The notes beneath the pieces are model-generated. The model saw only the letters and a program-made list of their open reading frames with translations, had not been told where the DNA came from and did no database searches. Position numbers and translations under genes: made by a program. 5,951 bases of DNA from CAYNDB01 sp964395915 (GTDB lineage Bacteria; Nitrospinota_A; UBA7883; JAJRTC01): positions 1-5,951 of the forward strand of contig CAYNDB010000134.1 of NCBI GenBank assembly GCA_964395915.1. Direction: 5' to 3'. How positions within the stretch are numbered: position 1 is the first letter of the stretch; each line of letters begins with the position of its first letter. Shown here piece by piece: positions 1-5,709 of the stretch.

Positions 1-349
1 TGAACTTTTCCCGACCAAGGTCCTGCCGTTTTTTGTTTTCCGCCATAAGCTGGCGCTCCACAACGTTCTGGGTGGCGATACCGGCATGGTCCATCCCTGG
101 CATCCACAAGGTGTTATATCCGTCCATCCTTTTGTAGCGGATAAGGATATCCTGCAACGTGTTGTTTAAAGCATGGCCTATATGAAGCGTTCCTGTGACG
201 TTCGGCGGCGGGATCACAATGGTGTAAGGCGGCTTATTTGATTTATCATCCGCTTTGAAAACGCCTGCGTCGATCCATTCCTTGTACCACTTATCCTCGA
301 CTCCTTTCGGGTCGTACGATTTATCCAGATCCGCCAATGTATGCTCCAT
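1..349 (-). CDS. valS: Valyl-tRNA synthetase, N-terminal part (partial)
   Basis: Cytoplasmic class I aminoacyl-tRNA synthetase that charges tRNA-Val with valine. The frame opens at ATG 349 and stays open to the left edge, giving 116 residues of a protein that is normally about 880-950 residues. Near the start, SYDPKGVEDKWYKEW (residues 11-25) is the usual N-terminal signature. PPPNVTGTLHIGHAL (47-61) carries the class I ATP-binding HIGH motif at residues 56-59. WMPGMDHAGIATQ (82-94) and the following VVERQL match ValS rather than IleS or LeuS. The start is chosen because the family's homology begins within about ten residues of it. No strong Shine-Dalgarno precedes this ATG. A sigma70-like promoter lies just upstream, so this is probably the first gene of its transcript. 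The KMSKS and anticodon-binding regions lie outside the window. Confidence 0.96.
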   Translation of the reverse strand, partial: MEHTLADLDKSYDPKGVEDKWYKEWIDAGVFKADDKSNKPPYTIVIPPPNVTGTLHIGHALNNTLQDILIRYKRMDGYNTLWMPGMDHAGIATQNVVERQLMAENKKRQDLGREKF

Positions 350-373
350 GTAATAATATAAAATGAATCAGGT

Positions 374-401
374 ATTATAGCAGACCGAACTTATACCTCA
401 A
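374..401 (-). promoter_or_regulatory. Candidate sigma70 promoter for valS
   Basis: Read on the minus strand, TTGAGG (396-401) is followed after 16 bp by a perfect TATAAT (374-379). Transcription would start near 367, leaving a leader of about 18 nt before the valS ATG. The leader has no clear GGAG-type ribosome site, which is a little unusual. It is also too short for a T-box, so this promoter gives no sign of T-box control of valS. Confidence 0.55.
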
Positions 402-402
402 T

Positions 403-433
403 TTGACCTTTTAAAACCTGCGTGAGGTACAAT
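403..433 (+). promoter_or_regulatory. Weak candidate promoter for the TusA-like gene
   Basis: TTGACC (403-408) and TACAAT (428-433) resemble -35 and -10 boxes, but the spacer is 19 bp, longer than the preferred 17. Transcription from it would start at about the ATG itself (439), making a nearly leaderless message. A GAGG at 424-427, 11 nt before the ATG, could be a Shine-Dalgarno site only if transcription starts further upstream. The two readings compete. The -35 boxes for this gene and for valS sit almost back to back. Confidence 0.25.
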
Positions 434-438
434 ATCGT

Positions 439-777
439 ATGAGCGAAAATAATCCTATGCGAACGTTCAAAGGGATAAACGACAGACCTGTTTTACGGGA
501 TTGGGACGATATCCGCCGCGAGATCGAAAAGACTCCAAAGCCGGATATTATGGCGGACAGGTCGATCGAACTTGGTCCCTGCGGAATGGGCATGACGGTG
601 ATTCAAAGCAATTGGGCGATAAAGGAGATGAAACCGGGGGAGGTACTGAGGACAGAGTCCTCACATCCGTGATCGTACCCGGACATACACTCGTGGGTCT
701 CACGGTGCAAATCGGTGGAGCTTATCGGCGAGGACATGGAAGATAAGACCATGGTCTACTATCTGCGGCGTGTTTAG
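439..777 (+). CDS. TusA/SirA-fold protein interrupted by in-frame TGA (possible pseudogene or recoded gene)
   Basis: The frame from ATG 439 runs 77 codons to TGA at 670-672, then continues in the same frame for 34 more codons to TAG at 775-777. The 112-codon whole looks like a TusA (sulfur-carrier) domain behind an N-terminal extension of about 38 residues. SIELGPCGMGM (from about residue 42) is the first strand and the CPxP position. IKEMKPGEVLRTESSHP (about 61-77) is the helix end, the conserved PGEVL and second strand. After the TGA, SYPDIHSWVSRC (79-90) and the final strands ending YYLRRV complete the fold. The active-site CPxP is degenerate, reading C-G-M-G. Truncation at the TGA would remove roughly the last third of the fold, so a 77-residue product is unlikely to work. 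No further lesion occurs downstream, which suggests a recent mutation, a sequence error, or translational recoding. TusA-family proteins usually carry sulfur for tRNA thiolation or cofactor pathways; the partner here is unknown. Confidence 0.7.
647..663 (+). repeat. Perfect 7-bp hairpin just before the in-frame TGA
   Basis: TGAGGAC (647-653), a 3-nt loop AGA, and GTCCTCA (657-663) form a perfect 7-bp stem inside the TusA-like reading frame. It ends 6 nt before the TGA at 670. It is not followed by a T-run, so it is not a standard terminator. It may simply be a coding coincidence. Confidence 0.6.
667..705 (+). repeat. Imperfect 39-nt hairpin with the in-frame TGA at its base
   Basis: CCGTGA (667-672, including the TGA) pairs perfectly with TCACGG (700-705). 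Inside, ACCCG (677-681) pairs with TGGGT (694-698, one G-U pair), across an internal loop of 4 nt on one side and 1 nt on the other. The overall size resembles a bacterial SECIS element. However, the apical loop begins only about 9-11 nt after the TGA, closer than the spacing normally described for bacterial SECIS structures. It is a candidate structure only. Confidence 0.35.
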
Positions 778-837
778 GGGTTGTAGCTCCACACTGTCGC
801 GCAGGGCGCGGTCCGGCGCTTCATAGCCAAGTCCAAT
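778..837. other. Convergent intergenic gap, no recognisable element
   Basis: These 60 bp separate the TAG of the TusA-like frame from the TAG of the minus-strand exported-protein gene. A GC-rich patch near 798-823 has only short, imperfect self-complementarity (GCGC arms) and no T-run on either strand. I cannot call a bidirectional terminator. Confidence 0.5.
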
Positions 838-1416
838 CTACTTGCCCAGTTTTTCGATTTCCTTGAAATTGATCGCCTTGAAATATTTTTTCACACCCTC
901 AGGGCTGGCTTTTCTTTTTCCTTTTACATTGACCAATATTTTCCCGGCCACCATTGTCTGGAGCGAGTTTTTCTTCTTGTCATGTATTACTTTTCGTCCG
1001 TCGATTACAACGAGCCTTGCGTTAGGGCCTGAAAACTGGGGGTTGGCGAACATCATGCTCATTGCCTGGAGCATCGGCGAATCGGTAGTGATACTTATCG
1101 TCACACGCTCTTTACCTTTTCTATACTCCCTTTTAACACTGGTTCCTCCTCCAAACATCGCCGAGCCGGCGCTGGAAGCGCCCGCTTCTTCGGCCGTCCA
1201 CCCCTTAAATGGCTTTGGGAGAATCATGGCGATCGCATCTCCTTTTTTCTGCCGTATCAAAGCGGATGCGGCGTCTAACGCGGTTGTCGCCATGGAGTAA
1301 TCATTTTTCTTGTAGGCTTTTAAGGCTTCACTGATCTGATCGGTAACGTCGTCAGCTAAAACAGGGGCCGCAAACATAATAGAGGCAAGGGTAATAATAA
1401 AAGAAAGGCGTTTCAT
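838..1416 (-). CDS. Exported (periplasmic) protein of unknown function
   Basis: A 192-residue protein with a clear Sec signal peptide: positively charged MKR, a hydrophobic core to about residue 17, and an AxA-like site PVLA|DD, so cleavage is likely after A21. There is no lipobox cysteine. The mature N-terminus (about 24-58) is a helical stretch rich in Ala, Lys and Asp resembling one TPR-like pair. Next come LPKPFKGWTAEEA (66-78), a small-residue segment AGSAMFGGGTSVKREY (83-98), and a beta-rich half with VTISITTDSPML (105-116). The C-terminus is basic and helical. This layout recalls a conserved hypothetical family in Gram-negative bacteria, but I cannot name its function. GGAGA at 1423-1427, 6 nt before the ATG, is a good ribosome site and supports the start. 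It lies 37 bp behind the transporter gene, so co-transcription is likely and a role linked to phosphate uptake or the envelope is possible. Confidence 0.85.
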   Translation of the reverse strand: MKRLSFIITLASIMFAAPVLADDVTDQISEALKAYKKNDYSMATTALDAASALIRQKKGDAIAMILPKPFKGWTAEEAGASSAGSAMFGGGTSVKREYRKGKERVTISITTDSPMLQAMSMMFANPQFSGPNARLVVIDGRKVIHDKKKNSLQTMVAGKILVNVKGKRKASPEGVKKYFKAINFKEIEKLGK

Positions 1417-1453
1417 CTGATATCTCCGTCAGTTGTTATTGCTGAAAATTTTA

Positions 1454-3136
1454 CTACTTTTCTCCTGAAAGCGCTTCGGCGATATTTAAAGCGTGGTCCT
1501 TTATTCGTCTATAGCCGTTTAGCATATCGGAATAGAGCATCGTTATAAGCGGGTCTTTTCGTTGTCCGGACAGTTTGGCAAGGTGATGTTTTCGTATCCT
1601 GCGAACCTCATGGTTGATGGCGTCTGACTGCGGGTTCGCCTTGAACAATATCTCTGTCGTCCTGTTGGCGCATCCATTTGTCACCATTTTTGTGTATGCG
1701 GTTACATCGTCATGGAGCTTGAATATGTTTTCCAGATCATCGCTTGGCAGTGTAAGGTTGGCCTCCCGAAGTCGCAAGTGTAGCTTGAGAATCCTTACAA
1801 TATAATCGCTTATCGATTCATATTCATCGGCCATATGGATCTGCTGCCTGCCTTCGTCTGTGACTTCGTGCGGCAGTCCCGACGCAAGCAGGCCCGTGAG
1901 GAATATAGAAATCTCGTTCTGGATTTTGTCCAGGACTTCTTCCCTGTGGAAAACTTTATTGACGAACTCTTTATTAACCGATTCCCCACCGATGGCTTCT
2001 TTGAGTTGCCCCATCATCTTGTCCACTATCTCGCCCATTCTCTGGATTTCGGCGCGCGTGGTTTCGATCGCCACCATGGGGGTTTCGATAAGGACATCAT
2101 CAAGCTTTGTAAGTTTTACTTTTTCGCTAACGGCCTTTTCTGGAACAAAGCGGATAAGGAACCTTTCCATTACACGGACAAAGGGTATGAAAAGAAGCGT
2201 GTTGGCAATGTTGAAGCCTGTATGGACAGTCGCTATTCCAAGGATAATATACGGGAAAGTTTCATCCCCATTTTCCATAGTCATCATTCCAGGGTCGACA
2301 CCTAAAAAGCTTTTGATCCACGAAAGATAAAAGAAAAATATCGAGGTGATCCATATAACGCCTAGCACATTGAAAATTATATGGGCGTACGCGGCTCGTT
2401 TGGCGTTTGTGCTGGAGCCAAGCGATGCTATAAACGCGGTAATAGTGGTGCCTATATTTTCCCCCAACACAAGAGCCGCGCCAGTCTCGAAATTAATGAC
2501 GCCGGTGGTGGCAAGCCCCATCGTAATGGCCAATGTCGCCGAAGAGGACTGTACGATAAAGGTCAGCAGACAGCCTACCATGGCGGCTTTTAAGACTCCA
2601 AAATAGCTGGTCGCCTCGAAAAATGAAAACCATTCGACAAACTCCGGCATGGAGCGTATTGGTTTAAAGCCGTTTTTCATAAGCTCCAGCCCAAAGAAAA
2701 CCATCCCTATGCCCATGATTATCATTGCGATAAACTTGGCGCGCTCGTTCCTGGAGAAAAGGTATACCAAAGCCCCGGCTCCAAGCATCGGAAGGCCGTA
2801 CTTTCCGATCTTTATAACAAGTATCCAGCCGGTGATCGTCGTGCCGATATTGGCGCCCATAATCACTCCGATCGCCTGTCCGAGCGTCATGACCGTGCTG
2901 TTTACAAGGCCCACAACCATCACGGTTGTTATGGAGCTTGACTGCACTAGACATGTGAAAGCGACTCCGACCCCCAGCGCTACGAAACGGTTACTGGTAA
3001 CAGCTCCGACAAGGTGTCTTAGCTGGGAGCTGGCGACGGATTGAATGCCGTCGGAAAGGTACCTCATGCCAAGCAGAAATATGCCGAGCCCGCCTATCGC
3101 CTGAAAGATGATTTTCAGCAAAATGCTTAGTTCCAT
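1454..3136 (-). CDS. Na/Pi cotransporter family protein with C-terminal PhoU-like domain
   Basis: A 560-residue inner-membrane protein of the NptA/YjbB (PNaS, SLC34-related) family, expected to move inorganic phosphate coupled to sodium. The membrane half (about 1-325) holds the diagnostic inverted repeat: QSSS at 65-68 with GANIGTT at 94-100, repeated as QSSS at 196-199 with GENIGTT at 225-231. Hydrophobic helices lie around 8-24, 52-80, 84-108, 113-127, 135-152, 181-212, 215-240, 250-275 and 295-320. After a charged linker (about 330-350), residues 355-560 are helical and charged, with HREEVLDKIQNEI and HMADEYESISDYIVRILK typical of PhoU-like helical bundles. This fusion is the usual bacterial architecture and full length. 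AAGGA at 3143-3147, 6 nt before the ATG, fixes the start. The gene sits 79 bp after nadC. Direction of transport (uptake or export) cannot be told from sequence. Confidence 0.93.
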   Translation of the reverse strand: MELSILLKIIFQAIGGLGIFLLGMRYLSDGIQSVASSQLRHLVGAVTSNRFVALGVGVAFTCLVQSSSITTVMVVGLVNSTVMTLGQAIGVIMGANIGTTITGWILVIKIGKYGLPMLGAGALVYLFSRNERAKFIAMIIMGIGMVFFGLELMKNGFKPIRSMPEFVEWFSFFEATSYFGVLKAAMVGCLLTFIVQSSSATLAITMGLATTGVINFETGAALVLGENIGTTITAFIASLGSSTNAKRAAYAHIIFNVLGVIWITSIFFFYLSWIKSFLGVDPGMMTMENGDETFPYIILGIATVHTGFNIANTLLFIPFVRVMERFLIRFVPEKAVSEKVKLTKLDDVLIETPMVAIETTRAEIQRMGEIVDKMMGQLKEAIGGESVNKEFVNKVFHREEVLDKIQNEISIFLTGLLASGLPHEVTDEGRQQIHMADEYESISDYIVRILKLHLRLREANLTLPSDDLENIFKLHDDVTAYTKMVTNGCANRTTEILFKANPQSDAINHEVRRIRKHHLAKLSGQRKDPLITMLYSDMLNGYRRIKDHALNIAEALSGEK

Positions 3137-3215
3137 GAAGTTTCCTTAAATGAAGAGACGATTGATTTTGATAGCTTTCCCGCCGCGGACATTGTATCAA
3201 CTTCAAGGGAAAAAT
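3137..3215 (-). promoter_or_regulatory. nadC-transporter spacer with possible weak promoter
   Basis: This 79-bp same-strand spacer contains TACAAT (3191-3196, minus strand), but the position 17 bp upstream has no good -35. It lies inside a 6-bp inverted repeat, tttccc (3176-3181) and gggaaa (3207-3212), with a 25-bp loop. There is no T-run terminator. Read-through from nadC is the simplest reading, with a weak or regulated internal promoter possible. Confidence 0.2.
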
Positions 3216-4073
3216 CTAGACGAGTTTTCTATTAGTTTGATTCTCGATGATCAAAGATATATCTACGGCCGGTGGTGAATGGGTAAGGCTACCGATCGAT
3301 ATGTAATTGACACCGGTTTTGGCGAATGAGCGAACATTGTTAAGGTTTATATTTCCGGACACTTCGGTTTCAGCCTTGCCATCCACCAGCGCGACAGCTT
3401 TTATCGCCTGGGGCAGGGTCATGTTGTCGAACATGATTCGGTTTACATTGCAAATCAGCGCCTCCTTGACCTCTTTCAGGTTTTGCGCTTCAACTTCAAT
3501 AAACCTTTTGCGTCCCAGATCGTTTCGCACCAGACGCACCGCCCTGGCGATTCCGCCCGCGCTTGCAATGTGGTTTTCTTTTATCAGCGCCATGCAGGAG
3601 AGGTCCCGTCTGTGGTTTTCGCCGCCACCGCACCGCACAGCGTATTTTTCCAGGTCTCGCAGGCAGGGCGTCGTTTTGCGTGTATCAAGAATTATGGCGC
3701 CTGTCCCGGCCACCAGGTTGACGAACTCGTTTGTCAAAGTCGCAATACCGCTAAGATGTTGCAGAAAATTTAGCGCCACCCTTTCCGCAGTCAGTATGCC
3801 CCTGGTAGACCCCTTGATAACAGCTATTTCAGCCCCTTTGGGGACAAGATCGCCGTCCGCGAATTTTCGGCTGACACGAATTTTGGGGTCTAGATGACGG
3901 AAGACAGACGCGAAAAGCTCAATTCCGGCAAGCGTAAAATCCTGCTTTGCCAATGTCTGAGCCACACAGCGTGACTCGGCCGATACGGTTGCTTCCGTAG
4001 TGATATCACCCGCTGGCATGTCTTCTTTCAACGCCATTGCGATCATGTCATGGTCTATTGGAGTTTTCGCCAT
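3216..4073 (-). CDS. nadC: Quinolinate phosphoribosyltransferase (nicotinate-nucleotide pyrophosphorylase, carboxylating)
   Basis: Converts quinolinate and PRPP to nicotinate mononucleotide, CO2 and pyrophosphate in de novo NAD synthesis; cytosolic. The 285 residues match the family's normal length. Landmarks in order: KEDMPAGDITTEA (16-28), the N-terminal domain signature; ERVALNFLQHLSGIAT (97-112); the quinolinate/PRPP-binding DTRKTTP (130-136); NHR (153-155); LIKENH (163-168) with catalytic-region Lys165; EVE (193-195); FDN (215-217); and SGNINLNN...GVNYISIGSLTHS (239-266). One oddity is Cys137 where most homologues have Gly in TRKTTPGLR. The ATG at 4073 is preceded by AAGGGG (4084-4089) at 10 nt, and homology begins close to it. 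No nadA or nadB is adjacent. It heads the minus-strand group with the transporter and the exported protein. Confidence 0.96.
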   Translation of the reverse strand: MAKTPIDHDMIAMALKEDMPAGDITTEATVSAESRCVAQTLAKQDFTLAGIELFASVFRHLDPKIRVSRKFADGDLVPKGAEIAVIKGSTRGILTAERVALNFLQHLSGIATLTNEFVNLVAGTGAIILDTRKTTPCLRDLEKYAVRCGGGENHRRDLSCMALIKENHIASAGGIARAVRLVRNDLGRKRFIEVEAQNLKEVKEALICNVNRIMFDNMTLPQAIKAVALVDGKAETEVSGNINLNNVRSFAKTGVNYISIGSLTHSPPAVDISLIIENQTNRKLV

Positions 4074-4095
4074 AATGCGGTATCCCCTTCCTTTT

Positions 4096-4117
4096 CCACC
4101 TGAAATGTCTCTGGTGG
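4096..4117 (-). repeat. Inverted repeat in the nadC leader
   Basis: CCACC (4096-4100) and GGTGG (4113-4117) are a perfect 5-bp inverted repeat with a 12-nt loop. It lies in the predicted nadC leader, 7 nt upstream of the ribosome-binding site at 4084-4089. It could be an operator half-site pair or a small leader hairpin. I do not recognise it as a known NAD-regulator site. Confidence 0.25.
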
Positions 4118-4132
4118 GTAACTTTCGTATGT

Positions 4133-4138
4133 TAAATT
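4133..4138 (+). promoter_or_regulatory. Weak extended -10 candidate for the radical SAM gene
   Basis: TAAATT (4133-4138) preceded by TGT (4130-4132) resembles an extended -10. No acceptable -35 occurs 17 bp upstream. It overlaps the proposed nadC -10 on the other strand, so the two genes could compete for polymerase. Confidence 0.2.
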
Positions 4139-4167
4139 ATATCGGTTAAAGCGTAAGGATATGTCAA
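4136..4167 (-). promoter_or_regulatory. Candidate nadC promoter with stretched spacer
   Basis: On the minus strand a perfect TTGACA (4162-4167) precedes a perfect TATAAT (4136-4141), but the spacer is 20 bp rather than 17. Transcription would start near 4129, giving a leader of about 55 nt before nadC. Long spacers occur at promoters remodelled by MerR-type activators, although I see no convincing dyad within this spacer. The pairing could be accidental in AT-rich DNA. Confidence 0.35.
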
Positions 4168-4188
4168 ACAGGTAGAAAATATCAAATT

Positions 4189-5709
4189 ATGGCTGTCAAA
4201 GTAACACTTTGTGTGCCGCCGCAAGGCTATTTTGCCGAACGGTGGAAAGAGTCCTCCATGCCGTCGCTGGGAGTGCTCTACATGGCCGCGTGCCTTGAGC
4301 GCGAAGGGATAGATGTGCGTACGCTTCCGGCTCATGTGATGCGGCTTACCATACAGGATATCGTCCGGAACGTTCTCGATGAAAAGCCGGACATATTCGG
4401 AATCACCATCACCACCGAGAACAGGCTGGAGGCTTTCGATCTGGCCCGTGAAGTGAAAAACGCCAGGCCGGAGACTCTCGTAGTCGTCGGAGGGCCGCAT
4501 TGCGCCACCACTGCGGACGATACGCTCTCCCACATACCGGAGATAGACATTGTGGTATCGGGCGAGGCGGAGATAACCATCGTGGAGCTTGCAAGAGCCG
4601 TGGAGGCTGGCGGCGGGCCGGAGCTATATCGAAAAATAGAGGGCATAAGTTTCCGTGATAACGGGGCGATAGTCTCCACCGCCCTGCGGACAAAGATACC
4701 GGACCTCAACACGTTGCCCTTTCCGGCGCGTCATCTTGAGGATATGAAGCTATATAACTTCAACGTGGAAGTGCCGGGCTATGGAAAGCTCCCTGCGGCG
4801 AACCTTATGACCAGCCGTGGTTGCCCGTTTGATTGCAATTTCTGCGCGACGCCTGTCAACTGGGGCCGTAAAGTGCGCGGCGTTACACCGGAGCGGGTGA
4901 TAGGGGAGATCGAGCATTGCATGGATAGATACGGGACGAAGGTCATATGGTTCTACGACGACACGATGAACTATAACCCTAAACGCCTCGAGAAAATCTG
5001 CGACATGATGATAGAGCGCAGGCTCGATATCCACTGGTTCTGCGAGGTGCGGGTTGACGTGCTGGAACGGCGGCTGTTCGACAAAATGGTGGAGGCCGGC
5101 ATGTTCCACTTCGGCTTTGGGGTGGAGAGCGCCAACGAGCGGATATGCAGGGATATCATCCATAAAAAGGCGACGCTGCAACAGGCAGTGGACGTGATCG
5201 ACTGGGCCAACGAAATGGACGTGACCGCCAATCCCTTTTTCATATTCAGCCACCCGACGGAGACGTGGAAAGAGGCGCTGCAGACTTTGGAATTCGCCGA
5301 ATCGTTACGCGGCAGGGCGCAATGCAGCATGGCGATATTGCATGTATATCCGTCGACGGCGCTATGGGACAGGGCTGTGGCCGAAGGAAAGATACCGAAA
5401 GATTTTACATGGACCTCGACAGACGACCCGCGCATCATCGAGCTTCCCGAAGCGCAGGGGCGCATACCTTTATATATGGACAAGCTTACGTGGTATCAGA
5501 TATCGACGATCATATTCCGCTTCAGCCAAAGCGCGATGAAAGTGAGCCTCTGGTCGAAAGTTACAAAAGCGGTGAAGCGTATAAACTCCTTCCGTCGATT
5601 CGTCCAATATTTCATCATGGGCCTCGCTCTTATCAGCCTGAAAATCAAGAATCTGGTTGGCGGGAAGAAAAAGGCGGAGGATGGTATGGCAAAAGCGGCG
5701 GAGTATTAG
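4189..5709 (+). CDS. B12-binding-domain radical SAM protein, substrate unknown
   Basis: A 506-residue enzyme. Residues 1-140 form a Rossmann-like cobalamin-binding domain: VTLCVPPQGYF, SMPSLGVLYMAACLEREG, PDIFGITITTEN, VVVGGPHCATT (about 97-107) and SGEAEIT (124-130). The DxHxxG motif that supplies the lower axial His in base-off B12 proteins is not visible, which is common in this class. The radical SAM barrel follows, with the 4Fe-4S cysteines C212, C216 and C219 in RGCPFDCNFC (CX3CX2C). Further barrel landmarks are FYDDTMN, FGFGVES (308-314) and FFIFSHPTET (about 350-359). The C-terminus has a hydrophobic stretch FIMGLALISL (475-484) followed by a Lys-rich tail, suggesting membrane contact. 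Such proteins often perform methylations or ring and lipid rearrangements; nothing here fixes the substrate. Only a weak AGG (4170-4172) precedes the ATG, but homology starts at residues 3-4. The gene is divergent from nadC. Confidence 0.92.
   Translation: MAVKVTLCVPPQGYFAERWKESSMPSLGVLYMAACLEREGIDVRTLPAHVMRLTIQDIVRNVLDEKPDIFGITITTENRLEAFDLAREVKNARPETLVVVGGPHCATTADDTLSHIPEIDIVVSGEAEITIVELARAVEAGGGPELYRKIEGISFRDNGAIVSTALRTKIPDLNTLPFPARHLEDMKLYNFNVEVPGYGKLPAANLMTSRGCPFDCNFCATPVNWGRKVRGVTPERVIGEIEHCMDRYGTKVIWFYDDTMNYNPKRLEKICDMMIERRLDIHWFCEVRVDVLERRLFDKMVEAGMFHFGFGVESANERICRDIIHKKATLQQAVDVIDWANEMDVTANPFFIFSHPTETWKEALQTLEFAESLRGRAQCSMAILHVYPSTALWDRAVAEGKIPKDFTWTSTDDPRIIELPEAQGRIPLYMDKLTWYQISTIIFRFSQSAMKVSLWSKVTKAVKRINSFRRFVQYFIMGLALISLKIKNLVGGKKKAEDGMAKAAEY

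Noticed and set aside
501..746. A frameshifted 81-codon frame on the plus strand overlapping the TusA-like gene
   Set aside because: Its translation lacks family features, while the 439 frame matches the TusA fold on both sides of the TGA without any shift.
439..777. Genome-wide reassignment of TGA to glycine or tryptophan, as in some candidate phyla
   Set aside because: About 1,700 other codons in the window contain no in-frame TGA, while GGA and TGG are used normally. A reassigned code would be expected to use TGA often.
798..823. Possible bidirectional terminator in the convergent gap
   Set aside because: Self-complementarity is limited to 4-bp GCGC arms with mismatches, and neither strand has a T-run.
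842..1300. A 152-codon plus-strand frame antisense to the exported protein
   Set aside because: The minus-strand gene has a signal peptide, a good ribosome site and a coherent sequence. The opposite frame has none of these.
1835..2330. Two 156-codon plus-strand frames inside the transporter gene
   Set aside because: They are antisense to a clearly conserved membrane protein, and their composition is that of a complementary-strand shadow with no domain or ribosome-site support.
4155..4175. A four-codon leader frame (ATG 4161 to TAG 4175) before the radical SAM gene, with AAGGA upstream
   Set aside because: The AAGGA ends only 1 nt before that ATG, too close to serve as its ribosome site, and a four-codon frame is expected by chance.
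4750..5483. Long minus-strand frames inside the radical SAM gene
   Set aside because: They are shadows of a gene with intact CX3CX2C and barrel motifs. The His- and Pro-rich translations are typical of antisense reading of GC-rich coding DNA.
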